64,000 nucleotides of DNA from Roseivirga sp. E12 (GTDB taxonomy: Bacteria; Bacteroidota; Bacteroidia; Cytophagales; Cyclobacteriaceae): assembly GCF_017592825.1 (NCBI RefSeq), contig NZ_JAGFMD010000001.1, positions 1,550,001-1,614,000 of the forward strand, given 5' to 3'. The notes under the pieces were generated by a model, which saw nothing but the letters and a program-made list of their open reading frames with translations, did no database searches and was not told the DNA's origin. Made by a program: the position numbers and the translations under genes. Positions 49,672 to 58,463 of the stretch are shown here, in pieces (position 1 is the stretch's first letter; every line of letters starts with the position of its first letter).

Positions 49672-49683
49672 TGATAAAAGTCA
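49672..49683 (-). promoter_or_regulatory. Fnr-like palindrome before usp-ccoI operon (site 1)
   Basis: TGATAAAAGTCA, halves TGAT/GTCA, embedded in ATGATAAAAGTCATG. Located between the Crp/Fnr gene (stop at 49687) and the stress protein gene. Same half-site pattern as sites 2 and 3. Confidence 0.55.
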
Positions 49684-49686
49684 TGT

Positions 49687-50409
49687 TTATCCATAGAAGT
49701 CCGCCTCGTGAACCAATTTCTGAGAGTCGATTACCTTGATTTTCTTGCCTTCCAAACCTATCAAACCATCGGATTTGAATTCGGAAAGCAGTCTGATCAC
49801 CGTTTCGGTAGCGGTACCGACAATATTGGCTAGATCTTCTCTGGAGAGCGCTATATCAATTAAGTCGCTGCCTTCACCTTCCATGCCGTAAGTTTCCTTC
49901 AGCATTAGAATAGTAGCCGCTAAACGCTCTCTCACCGACTTTTGCGCAAGCTGAGCCAGTTTATCTTCCATTACACCCAGCTCATGACAAACGGCCTTCA
50001 TAAGCTTACTGAAGAAAGCTGGATTCTTATTAAGAATAGTCAGGAAATCACTTTTTGGAATAAAGCAAATGGCTGCTTGCTCAATCACTGCTGCTGAGGC
50101 TCCGTAGAACTCCTCGCTCAGTAGAGACCTATATCCAAGAAAATCTCCAGGTTGGGCAATAAAAAGAATCTGCTCCTTACCATTTGAGCCCATTTTATAC
50201 ACCTTAACCTTACCATAGTTGATACAAAAAATCCCCATTGGTCGGGTTCCTTCGTAGAAAAGGTTTTGGCCTTTCTTATAAGTCACGCAAGACTTATGAG
50301 CAGAAAGAATACTCAAATCTTCATCAGGCAAGTCTGCAAAGTGAGAGTCAGCACGCGATTTGCAAAACTGACACTGAACATTCAATTGACTTGATTTATT
50401 AAGACTCAT
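49687..50409 (-). CDS. Crp/Fnr family transcriptional regulator
   Basis: 240 residues. N-terminal cysteines Cys13-X2-Cys16 (CQFC), a cyclic-nucleotide-binding-like jelly-roll (YKKGQNLFYEGTRPMGIFCINYGKVKVYK), Cys115 in AICFIP at the position matching E. coli FNR Cys122, and a C-terminal winged helix with recognition helix TATETVIRLLSEFKSDGLI. E. coli FNR also has ET-x-x-R here, which reads TTGAT half-sites. The third N-terminal ligand of the FNR cluster (Cys29) is not at the usual distance, Cys41 being the next; so an Fe-S cluster is possible but not proven. Likely activator of the cbb3 operons. Confidence 0.92.
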   Translation of the reverse strand: MSLNKSSQLNVQCQFCKSRADSHFADLPDEDLSILSAHKSCVTYKKGQNLFYEGTRPMGIFCINYGKVKVYKMGSNGKEQILFIAQPGDFLGYRSLLSEEFYGASAAVIEQAAICFIPKSDFLTILNKNPAFFSKLMKAVCHELGVMEDKLAQLAQKSVRERLAATILMLKETYGMEGEGSDLIDIALSREDLANIVGTATETVIRLLSEFKSDGLIGLEGKKIKVIDSQKLVHEADFYG

Positions 50410-50472
50410 AGAATGGATTTTCTACTAAAGTAGTCCACACTTGGTCAACCTCAAAATTTTTAGGCAGAAGTA

Positions 50473-51363
50473 TTATAAGAGATTCCCTACACCGAAAAGA
50501 ACAACGAAAAGCAAAGTAGACAATGCCATTTGCTTTAAAAATGGATCGAGTTCTGAGGCTTTATGTTTTGTATATACTGCCTTTGCATTGACTAGCAAAA
50601 GCGGCAAACTTAACACGAACAGAAACTGGGTGATAGCTACGTAGTTTAGTACAACATATGCCATAGCTGCTACAAAGCCTGAGAAAAGAAGAAACCAATG
50701 ATACCTGACGGCCGAGGCTCTGCCCAGCCGAACGGGGATGGAACGCTTACCCGCCTTTACATCAGATTCAATATCGCGGATATTATTTACGTTTAGCACG
50801 GCTACTGAAAAGAACCCTACAGAAATAGCCGGAAGTATATAGTTCATACTTACTGACTGTTCATATAGAAAAGCACTTCCCATAACAGCCACAAAACCGA
50901 AGAATATAAGAACACTGATATCTCCAAGACCTGCATAGCCATAAGGACGATAACCTGCGGTGTACGTGATGGCAGCAATGATTGCCAAGGCGCCAATCCC
51001 TAGGAACAAGTTAAAGTTGAAAGTTAGCCAACCAAAGGCGACATAGATCAAAGCAATCCCACTAGCCAATGAAAGCAGGACAAATATGACAATAGCCATT
51101 TTCATTGCTTCTTTACTAATCGCACCTGTTTGAACGGCACGTGAAGGTCCCTCTCTTTCAACACTATCTGCTCCATGAATGGAATCGCCATAGTCGTTGG
51201 CCAAATTGGAGAGCACTTGAAGAAAAATGGTAGTTAAGGCACACAAGCCGAAAACTAAACCATTGAAAGCACCTGCTGCCGCTGCCAAGAAAGCTCCCAT
51301 TCCGATGGAAGCTAATGCTAAGGGCAAAGTCCTTAGCCTGAATGCTGCTATCCAATTTTTCAT
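50473..51363 (-). CDS. menA: 1,4-dihydroxy-2-naphthoate polyprenyltransferase (MenA)
   Basis: 296 residues with about nine TM segments, UbiA superfamily. First prenyl diphosphate motif NLANDYGDSIHGAD (with the DHNA-type SVEREGPSRAVQTGAIS continuation) and second NVNNIRDIESDVKAGKRSIPVRLG. The enzyme joins DHNA with polyprenyl diphosphate to make demethylmenaquinone, the quinone of the respiratory chain in these bacteria, so it serves the oxidase region next door. The frame starts at the base right after the argS stop (51364), so the two genes abut. Confidence 0.95.
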   Translation of the reverse strand: MKNWIAAFRLRTLPLALASIGMGAFLAAAAGAFNGLVFGLCALTTIFLQVLSNLANDYGDSIHGADSVEREGPSRAVQTGAISKEAMKMAIVIFVLLSLASGIALIYVAFGWLTFNFNLFLGIGALAIIAAITYTAGYRPYGYAGLGDISVLIFFGFVAVMGSAFLYEQSVSMNYILPAISVGFFSVAVLNVNNIRDIESDVKAGKRSIPVRLGRASAVRYHWFLLFSGFVAAMAYVVLNYVAITQFLFVLSLPLLLVNAKAVYTKHKASELDPFLKQMALSTLLFVVLFGVGNLL

Positions 51364-53166
51364 TTACATTCTGTCAGGCACATTAATGCCCAACAAACCC
51401 ATGCTTAGTTTAATTGTTTGTGCTGTAAGTGCAGAAAGAGCCACTCTAAATTGTTGTAGGGTCTTGTCCGACTCGTTGAAAATAGAGAGCTCAGCATAGA
51501 AACGATTATAATCCTTTGCGAGATCATAAATGTATTGTGCCATCACTGCTGGAGAGTATGTATCAGCTGCGATTTTCAACTTTTCAGGATACTGACCTAA
51601 AGCATAAATTAAATCCTTTTCCATCTGATGGATGTCTTTGACCTCTTCGAAATTCACATTGTCAACACTCACACCCAATTGATTTGCCTTCCTTAGAATA
51701 GAGCTAATTCGGGCATGCGTATACTGAATAAATGGCCCTGTATTTCCTTGAAATTCAATAGACTCCTCAGGATTGAAAAGCATCCGCTTACGGGGATCTA
51801 CCTTCAAAAGGAAGTACTTTATAGCGCCCAAACCAAGCATCTCATATAGTTCACTGGCTTGCTCAGGAGAAAACCCATCAATCTTACCAAGCTCTTCGGT
51901 TCTTGATTGAGCAGTATTTGCCATCTCCTTCATTAAATCATCCGCATCAACAACGGTTCCTTCTCTGGACTTCATCTTTCCGGAAGGCAGGTCTACCATC
52001 CCATAAGAGAGGTGGTAGCATGAAGAAGCCCAATCGTAGCCAAGCTTTTTGAGAATTAGGAAGAGCACTTTGAAGTGATACTCCTGCTCATTACCAACTG
52101 TATAAATCAGTTGACTCAAGCCTGGATAATCGTCAAAACGCATCAAGGCTGTACCAATATCCTGGGTCATGTAAACCGAAGTACCGTCACTACGAAGCAA
52201 TAGTTTCTCGTCAAGCCCTTCGTCTGTCAGGTCGACCCAAACGGAACCATCTTCTTTTTTGAAGAAAACACCCTTTTCGAGTCCTTCCATCACGCGATCG
52301 CGCCCTATCAAATAGGTATCGCTCTCATAGTAGAGTTGATCGAAATCAACTCCCATTTTTTCATAGGTGGTATTGAAACCTTCATAAACCCAGCCATTCA
52401 TTTTCTCCCAGAGGGCATAGACTTCTGGGTCTTTGGCTTCCCACTTTTTAAGCATTGCCTGAGCCTCTAAGAGAATAGGCGCTTCTTTTTCGGCATGTTC
52501 CTTCTGAAAACCTTTGCCCATCAATTCGGCTACTTCTGCCTTGAAAGCCTTATCAAAAGCCACATAGTACTTCCCAACAAGGTGATCTCCTTTGAGGCCA
52601 GAAGACTCGGGTGTTTCCCCTTCTCCATATTTCAGCCAAGCCAACATGGATTTACAGATATGAATACCGCGATCGTTGATGATTTGCACTTTATGCACCT
52701 CATTACCCGCGGCTTTCAAAATTCTTGATACCGAATTACCCAGAAAATTATTACGAAGATGCCCTAAGTGCAGTGGCTTGTTAGTATTCGGGGATGAATA
52801 TTCAACCACAACAGTTCGACCTGTAGGCTCAACGGCAAACAATGGCGATGCTTCAATATCATCTCCATTGAACATTTGGGCAAAACTTTCTACTTGCGAT
52901 GCTTCTGAAATAGAAATATTCAAAAAGCCTTTTACCGTGTTGAATGCAGAGACAACATTGGTATGATCTACCAGATAAGCTCCAATTTCATTGCCTGTTT
53001 CTTCAGGGTTTTTCTTCGAAAATCTGGCAAAAGGAAAAGTGACAAAAGTGTATGTTCCTTCAAACTCTTTACGTGTAGGCTGCAAGCCTATTTCATCAGC
53101 TGCCACGTCATGGCTATATAATGCTTTCAAGGCGTCAGAAACACCTTGCTTAATCTGTTCTTCCAT
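51364..53166 (-). CDS. argS: Arginyl-tRNA synthetase
   Basis: 600 residues, class I aminoacyl-tRNA synthetase. The ArgS N-terminal domain (Add-1) is at residues 1-90, the HIGH-like motif is HLGH within SSPNTNKPLHLGHLRNN, and the KMSK-like signature reads GKMKSREG, both typical of ArgS. The C-terminal DALR anticodon-binding domain ends INVPDRM. Charges tRNA-Arg. It begins 3 bases after arginase on the same strand, an unusual pairing of arginine use and breakdown. Confidence 0.97.
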   Translation of the reverse strand: MEEQIKQGVSDALKALYSHDVAADEIGLQPTRKEFEGTYTFVTFPFARFSKKNPEETGNEIGAYLVDHTNVVSAFNTVKGFLNISISEASQVESFAQMFNGDDIEASPLFAVEPTGRTVVVEYSSPNTNKPLHLGHLRNNFLGNSVSRILKAAGNEVHKVQIINDRGIHICKSMLAWLKYGEGETPESSGLKGDHLVGKYYVAFDKAFKAEVAELMGKGFQKEHAEKEAPILLEAQAMLKKWEAKDPEVYALWEKMNGWVYEGFNTTYEKMGVDFDQLYYESDTYLIGRDRVMEGLEKGVFFKKEDGSVWVDLTDEGLDEKLLLRSDGTSVYMTQDIGTALMRFDDYPGLSQLIYTVGNEQEYHFKVLFLILKKLGYDWASSCYHLSYGMVDLPSGKMKSREGTVVDADDLMKEMANTAQSRTEELGKIDGFSPEQASELYEMLGLGAIKYFLLKVDPRKRMLFNPEESIEFQGNTGPFIQYTHARISSILRKANQLGVSVDNVNFEEVKDIHQMEKDLIYALGQYPEKLKIAADTYSPAVMAQYIYDLAKDYNRFYAELSIFNESDKTLQQFRVALSALTAQTIKLSMGLLGINVPDRM

Positions 53167-53169
53167 TAA

Positions 53170-54120
53170 CTAGAAATTCTTAATCAGAGAGTCGGTTGTA
53201 GCTTCGAGAATATCAAAAGCACTCTCCGCCATCCGGTTTTCAGTGTCCAAAGTTGGGTTCACCTCGACAATTTCCCAACAACAAACTCTTTTATCTTTTA
53301 TCAACTCTCTATTCAGGTCAAAAGCCTGCTCTTTTGTGAGCCCATTGGCGACTGGGGTTCCAGTACCCATAGAGATAGATGTATCTAGACTGTCTACATC
53401 AAATGAGATATAGATTTGGTCACAATCCTTAAGGACTTCCATGGCCTCCTTTGCAACTGTTTCAACACCTTTTTCTTTTACCTCTTCTGTCGTAAAGTTT
53501 CTAATACCATGCTCTTGGATGATATGATCTTCAGGGGCTTCGGTGTCTCTGACACCAATAAAGACGACATCGCTGGGTGATATTTTCGGCCCTCTGCCTC
53601 CAATTTTCTTAATTCGCTCCCATAAAGCTTCCGTCTCTTCCTCTACGTCATTGACCTCGCAGGCTTCATTGTCCATGGCAGTAACCATGGCTAAAGGCAT
53701 GCCATGCATATTGCCGGATGGTGTCGTATAAGGAGAATGAAAATCAGCATGGGCATCTATCCAGATAACCCCGAGTCGTTTTTCTGGGTCAGCTTGCTTA
53801 ATACCACAGATAGTACCTGCAGCTGTGGAGTGATCACCTGCCAAAACAATTGGAAAGAGTTGCTCACTTCTTAAGTCAGCGATGGTATCACATACTCTAT
53901 TAAGCATTGTAAATACACCTTCACCGTACTTGGCAAAGTCAAATTGTGAATCGCCAAAAAGTAATTGATTCTCATCTTTTACGCTTACAGGCTCAAAACG
54001 CATAAAGAAATTCGAATGTCTCTTAATACTCGCAATCTTAAGTGCATCTATTCCCATGCTCGCTCCGCGGGTGCCTGCGGCAAGTTCAGATCTCACTTCT
54101 ACCAGTCTAATTTTCCTCAT
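53170..54120 (-). CDS. rocF: Arginase
   Basis: 316 residues, ureohydrolase family. Manganese ligands are in GDHSTAAGT, DAHADFHSP (two Asp and one His) and SFDVDSLD. The stretch PSGNMHGMPLAMV and GTGTPVANGLT closely match arginases rather than agmatinases or formimidoylglutamases. It hydrolyses arginine to ornithine and urea. It is divergent from the arginine decarboxylase gene across a 194-base promoter region, so the two arginine-consuming genes may share control. Confidence 0.92.
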   Translation of the reverse strand: MRKIRLVEVRSELAAGTRGASMGIDALKIASIKRHSNFFMRFEPVSVKDENQLLFGDSQFDFAKYGEGVFTMLNRVCDTIADLRSEQLFPIVLAGDHSTAAGTICGIKQADPEKRLGVIWIDAHADFHSPYTTPSGNMHGMPLAMVTAMDNEACEVNDVEEETEALWERIKKIGGRGPKISPSDVVFIGVRDTEAPEDHIIQEHGIRNFTTEEVKEKGVETVAKEAMEVLKDCDQIYISFDVDSLDTSISMGTGTPVANGLTKEQAFDLNRELIKDKRVCCWEIVEVNPTLDTENRMAESAFDILEATTDSLIKNF

Positions 54121-54314
54121 CCTTTAAAGTTTTCTTACTATTCTACAAGGTACATTTTTGACTTGGTAAAAGTGAAAATTTATCGGCACTTCATGCACGA
54201 CCTTATTAATAAATTCTTTTGCTGGAAATTTTGGTTAATATTTTCCAACCTACCTGTGTTTAGAATTGATGAATTGTTGTAATATTTGCGCACCTTTTTT
54301 AATTCTTATACCAA

Positions 54315-55700
54315 GTGAAAAGCTACTTTGATCTAATAGACCAGACCTTCGAGTTTCCCACTGAAGAATTCAAAGTCAATGGAAAGTATCTCGAATTCCA
54401 TGGAATTCCTCTCCATGAAGTCATCAAGGAGCATGGAACTCCTTTAAAAATTACATACATCCCGAAAATTGCCGAGAACATTCAGCGGGCTAAGAAGTGG
54501 TTTGGCGATGCTATCGAAAAGCATAAGTACCAAGGAGGTTACACCTATTGCTATTGCACCAAGTCTTCTCATTTTGAATTTGTACTTGACGAGGTTTTGG
54601 ACAATGATTGCCACATTGAAACCTCCTCTGCTTTTGACCTTCAGATTGTAAAAAGCCTCTATAGAAAGGGCAAAATTGACAAAGACGCCTTGGTGGTTTG
54701 CAATGGCTTTAAACGTCCATTATATGTCCAGTACATTCAGGATTTAGTCAATGATGGCTTTACCAATTGCATCCCAATTCTGGATAACCTCAACGAGCTA
54801 GATCAATATAAAGGCAGGATAGAAAAAGATTTTCAAATTGGGATTAGAGTGGCTGCTGACGAAGAGCCAAATTTCGAATTCTATACTTCACGGCTAGGCA
54901 TTCGGTACAGCGATATAAATGCGCTCTACACAGATCAAATCAAAGGAAGCAATGCCAAGCTGAAAATGCTGCATTTTTTCATTAACACTGGCATCAAAGA
55001 CACTGCATACTACTGGAGTGAATTAAGTCGGTTCATGTACAAGTACTGTGAACTTAAGAAGATTTGCCCTGAGCTAGACACCATAGACATTGGCGGTGGT
55101 TTTCCGATCAAAACCTCCTTAACGTTCGAGTACGATTACGCCTATATGGTGGATCAAATCATTGAAAACATCAAATGGATCTGCAACAAGAGTAATGTGC
55201 CAATGCCCAATATCATCACTGAGTTTGGCTCATTTACAGTAGGCGAAAGTGGTGCCATTATTTATTCAGTGCTTGACCAAAAGCTCCAGAATGACAAAGA
55301 GCTCTGGTACATGGTGGACGGATCTTTTATTACAAGCCTACCAGATGCATGGGGAATGAACCAGAAATTCGTTCTACTGGCTATAAATAAATGGGATCAC
55401 CCTTTCCAGAAGATTAATATGGGTGGATTGACTTGTGACAGCATGGATTATTACAATTCAGAGGCACATTCTTCGGAGTTATTCATGCCCTTAATTGAAG
55501 AGGATGAGAATCTGTATGTTGGCTTTTTCCATACCGGGGCTTATCAAGATTCTCTTGGCGGATATGGCGGCATTCAGCACTGCCTAATCCCAGCGCCTAA
55601 GCACGTACTTATTGATAAGGACGAAAACGGAAAATTAGTCACAACGGTCTTTGCTGAAGAGCAAAACCATAATGATATGTTGAACATTTTAGGGTACTAA
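54315..55700 (+). CDS. speA: Arginine decarboxylase, short Bacteroidota form
   Basis: 461 residues from GTG 54315. Fold III PLP enzyme: PLP lysine Lys83 in YCTKSSHF, glycine-rich TIDIGGGFPIK, and Cys374 in TCDSMD, which supplies the second-subunit active-site residue (as in CDSxD of diaminopimelate/ornithine/arginine decarboxylases). It decarboxylates arginine to agmatine, first step of spermidine synthesis. It lacks the long insertions of the E. coli biosynthetic enzyme. The arginine assignment rests on overall resemblance and neighbours and is not read from the active site. Confidence 0.85.
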   Translation: MKSYFDLIDQTFEFPTEEFKVNGKYLEFHGIPLHEVIKEHGTPLKITYIPKIAENIQRAKKWFGDAIEKHKYQGGYTYCYCTKSSHFEFVLDEVLDNDCHIETSSAFDLQIVKSLYRKGKIDKDALVVCNGFKRPLYVQYIQDLVNDGFTNCIPILDNLNELDQYKGRIEKDFQIGIRVAADEEPNFEFYTSRLGIRYSDINALYTDQIKGSNAKLKMLHFFINTGIKDTAYYWSELSRFMYKYCELKKICPELDTIDIGGGFPIKTSLTFEYDYAYMVDQIIENIKWICNKSNVPMPNIITEFGSFTVGESGAIIYSVLDQKLQNDKELWYMVDGSFITSLPDAWGMNQKFVLLAINKWDHPFQKINMGGLTCDSMDYYNSEAHSSELFMPLIEEDENLYVGFFHTGAYQDSLGGYGGIQHCLIPAPKHVLIDKDENGKLVTTVFAEEQNHNDMLNILGY

Positions 55701-55706
55701 ACTTCC

Positions 55707-56048
55707 CTACAACAGGGATTTGACAGTTTCTGGAGGCCTGCCAATTACCGCCTTATCTCCTTTGATGACTATTGGTCTTTCAATAAGCTTCGGGTTAGCA
55801 ACCATAGCTTCTATCCACTCACTATCCGACAAGGTTTTCCCTTTGAACTGTTCTTTATAGATGTCCTCTCCTTTTCTGATCAGGTCAATCGGCTTAATGT
55901 CTAGCTTTTGAACAACCTCTTCAAGCGCTGCTCTTGATGGTACATCTTTTAGGTACTCAATGATCTCTACTTGTGTATCTGAGTCTTGAATGATTTGAAG
56001 AGTCTCTCTGCTCTTACTACATCGAGGGTTGTGAAGAATCTGTAGCAT
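55707..56048 (-). CDS. ArsC/Spx-like thioredoxin-fold protein
   Basis: 113 residues. NPRCSKSRETLQII with Cys10 in the glutaredoxin-type ArsC position, and the C-terminal ERPIVIKGDKAVIGRPPE block, both typical of the ArsC/YffB family. True glutaredoxin-dependent arsenate reductases carry Arg residues near Cys10; the RPP(E) block matches them. No ars operon is nearby, so a YffB-like role is equally possible. It ends 6 bases from the arginine decarboxylase stop. Confidence 0.88.
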   Translation of the reverse strand: MLQILHNPRCSKSRETLQIIQDSDTQVEIIEYLKDVPSRAALEEVVQKLDIKPIDLIRKGEDIYKEQFKGKTLSDSEWIEAMVANPKLIERPIVIKGDKAVIGRPPETVKSLL

Positions 56049-56058
56049 GCTTATTTAA

Positions 56059-56436
56059 TTAGCCTAAACCGCGGTCTGAAACGACATAGGTTCCTTTACC
56101 ATTACAATTTGGGCATGGCACTCCGCCCACAATTTCACCTGACCCGCTACAATAATAGCAAGTCACGGATTTCGTATGGATCTCTTGATGTCTGACGATT
56201 GGTGGTGGTAGAACTTCTTCTCTTGCGGCTTTTCTCTTTTCGAATGAGAGATTAATGGCAGTCACATTGAGCAACTCAGGGTACTTGTCAATCATTGCTT
56301 CAATATTCACGAACTCTTCATCTATGCCATCTTGCTCAACGACCCATTTCCTTCCAAATTTCGCGTAATACGCCTGCTTTCCGTTATAGGAATGTACCTT
56401 TCTTGATTTCATCTTATAAGACCCGTGTTTTGCCAA
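56059..56436 (-). CDS. Small protein with DnaJ-like CxxC zinc motif
   Basis: 125 residues. The C-terminal third has two CxxC pairs, Cys93-X2-Cys96 (CYYCSGSG) and Cys108-X2-Cys111 (CPNCNGKG), the CxxCxGxG pattern of DnaJ zinc fingers. The N-terminal part is basic and unrelated to DnaJ (KMKSRKVHSYNGKQAYYAKFGRKW). Probably binds zinc; perhaps contacts RNA or unfolded protein. Not recognised as any named family. It is 10 bases upstream of arsC-like and may be cotranscribed. Confidence 0.72.
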   Translation of the reverse strand: MAKHGSYKMKSRKVHSYNGKQAYYAKFGRKWVVEQDGIDEEFVNIEAMIDKYPELLNVTAINLSFEKRKAAREEVLPPPIVRHQEIHTKSVTCYYCSGSGEIVGGVPCPNCNGKGTYVVSDRGLG

Positions 56437-56527
56437 TTTGCGTACTACCGCAATACAAAGATAAAAAAGTTTAAATAGCTCGAAAATTTCAATTTTATTT
56501 CAATTTTAGTGTCAGAAAACTATATAC

Positions 56528-57427
56528 ATGAAGCAAGTCCAAATAAGTGAGCACCTTACCATTTCCAATATTGTTCATGGTATGTGGCGCCTGACAGAGT
56601 GGGGGTTTACACAAGATCAACTGATTAATTTTGTAGAACAATGCCTTGAACTTGGTATAGATACCTTCGACCATGCTGATATTTACGGAGATTATATGGT
56701 AGAGGAAGCCTTCGGCAATGCACTCGGCACGGTTCCTGACCTCAATAAACGGCTAAAGATTATAACCAAGTGTGGTATAAAGCTCCTTTCCGAAAATCGA
56801 CCGGATCATTATATCAAACACTATGACACCAGTTATGAGCACATCGTCTGGTCAGTAGACAACTCTCTCAAAAAACTCAAAAGAGATAATATAGACATCC
56901 TTCTGATTCATAGACCTGACCCGTTCAGCGACCCTAATGAAATCGCTCGAGCATTTTCTGAATTGAAAGAATCCGGTAAGGTTAGCGAGTTTGGAGTGTC
57001 CAACTATCTACCGGGTCAGTTCGATAACCTGCAAGCACACCTTGACTTCCCCTTGGTTACCAACCAAGTAGAAATTTCGGTAGCAGCACTACAAGAATTT
57101 GATAATGGCACCATAGACCTCTGTCAGGAAGTAGGAATTCCTCCTATGGCCTGGTCGCCCCTATCTGGTGGTAGTATTTTCAATGGGGAAACTCACAGAT
57201 TCTTGACCATTAGAAATGTATTACACAAGATTAGCGATGAGTACGGTGTCACCATCGATCAAATAATGTACGCATGGCTATTGAAACACCCTGCGAATAT
57301 CATTCCGCTAGTTGGTTCAGGAAAGATAGAAAGAGTAAAAGCTGCAGTAACTTCATTGGACATTGACCTTACAAGACAACAATGGTTCGAGCTCTGGGTA
57401 GCTTCAAAAGGAGAAAATGTACCATAG
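56528..57427 (+). CDS. Aldo/keto reductase
   Basis: 299 residues, TIM-barrel NADPH oxidoreductase. The catalytic tetrad is visible: Asp48 and Tyr53 in TFDHADIYG, Lys81 in IITKCG and His128 in LLIHRP. It most resembles the E. coli YdhF group (FTQDQLINFVEQCLELGIDTFDHAD start). Reduces carbonyl compounds; substrate unknown. The YfiT-like gene follows by 15 bases, so the two likely form a detoxification operon with the VOC gene. Confidence 0.93.
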   Translation: MKQVQISEHLTISNIVHGMWRLTEWGFTQDQLINFVEQCLELGIDTFDHADIYGDYMVEEAFGNALGTVPDLNKRLKIITKCGIKLLSENRPDHYIKHYDTSYEHIVWSVDNSLKKLKRDNIDILLIHRPDPFSDPNEIARAFSELKESGKVSEFGVSNYLPGQFDNLQAHLDFPLVTNQVEISVAALQEFDNGTIDLCQEVGIPPMAWSPLSGGSIFNGETHRFLTIRNVLHKISDEYGVTIDQIMYAWLLKHPANIIPLVGSGKIERVKAAVTSLDIDLTRQQWFELWVASKGENVP

Positions 57428-57442
57428 CATAAAAACAAAAGC

Positions 57443-57970
57443 ATGAATAACCTAAGCTTCCCTATTGGCGAGTTTACAGCGCCCTCAGTTATTGATCAAA
57501 GTCAAATTGACCAATGGATTAAAGAAATAGCTGAGTTGCCTGAATTGATGGAGTCGGCCGTGAGAGACCTGACCGAAGGTCAGTTAGACACTCCTTATAG
57601 ACCTGATGGCTGGACAGTTCGTCAAGTTGTACATCACGTACCTGATAGTCACATTGGTAGTTATTGCCGGTTTCACTGGGCACTTACCGAGGACAACCCT
57701 ATAATCAAAGCATATGATGAAAAGGCTTTTGCCAACCTGCCTTATCACAATGAATTACCAATAGAGATCTCCTTGTCATTACTGAAAGCCTTACATGCCC
57801 GATGGGTAGTCCTTTTGAGAAATATGACCAAAGAAGACCTAGAGAAAACTTTCTTGCACCCTGAAACCAAGGCTGTCAATGTGCTTAAAGAAGTAATTGG
57901 TATGTACGCATGGCACGGAAAACATCACCTTGAGCATATTCTAGCACTAAAAAGGCGAATGAACTGGTAA
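57443..57970 (+). CDS. YfiT family bacillithiol transferase-like protein (DinB superfamily)
   Basis: 175 residues, four-helix DinB/YfiT fold. The signature YRPDGWTVRQVVHHVPDSH (His64, His65, His70) and the late YAWHGKHHLEHIL block (His161 and His162 near the end) supply the likely metal triad. YfiT proteins are proposed metal-dependent thiol-S-transferases that attach bacillithiol to electrophiles. Position between aldo/keto reductase and VOC proteins supports a role in electrophile detoxification. Confidence 0.92.
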   Translation: MNNLSFPIGEFTAPSVIDQSQIDQWIKEIAELPELMESAVRDLTEGQLDTPYRPDGWTVRQVVHHVPDSHIGSYCRFHWALTEDNPIIKAYDEKAFANLPYHNELPIEISLSLLKALHARWVVLLRNMTKEDLEKTFLHPETKAVNVLKEVIGMYAWHGKHHLEHILALKRRMNW

Positions 57971-58028
57971 ATCATACTAAAGTATTACCCATAATTCTAG
58001 CCAATCCTCTTCCTTTAAAAGAAAAACT

Positions 58029-58412
58029 ATGAGCGACAAAGACGAAAGTATCTACGGAACCATCGGTTGGATAGACCTGACTGTTCCTAATGCAGAAGAC
58101 GTAAAAGACTTTTATGCAGAGGTAACAGGCTGGAAGCCTGAGCCGGTTTCAATGGGTGATTACAACGACTATAGTATGACAGCCAATGGGCAACCAAAAG
58201 CGGGAGTTTGTCATAAAACCGGACCTAATAAAGACATCCCATCGCAGTGGATGATATATATCAATGTCCCTGACCTAGATAAAAGTGTTGCGGCTGTTGA
58301 AAAGAAAGGTGGAAAACTTCTTTCAGAGATTAAGTCAATGGGTTCTTATGGTAGAACTTGCTATATCGAAGATCCAGGCGGAGCTGTCTGTGCACTTTTC
58401 GAACCTGCATAG
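58029..58412 (+). CDS. VOC family protein
   Basis: 127 residues: IYGTIGWIDLTVPNAEDVKDFYAEVTGWKPEPV first half, MIYINVPDLDKSVAAVEKKGGKLL second half and an EDPGGAVCALFEP ending. The two halves form the paired beta-alpha-beta-beta-beta motifs of glyoxalase/dioxygenase folds. Gene is 58 bases after the YfiT-like gene. Substrate unknown; glyoxalase-like use of bacillithiol adducts is possible given the neighbours. Confidence 0.88.
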   Translation: MSDKDESIYGTIGWIDLTVPNAEDVKDFYAEVTGWKPEPVSMGDYNDYSMTANGQPKAGVCHKTGPNKDIPSQWMIYINVPDLDKSVAAVEKKGGKLLSEIKSMGSYGRTCYIEDPGGAVCALFEPA

Positions 58413-58463
58413 CGAGACAAGCTTTTCAGCTTTGCTGAAATCATTTATCTTAGAGCCAATACA

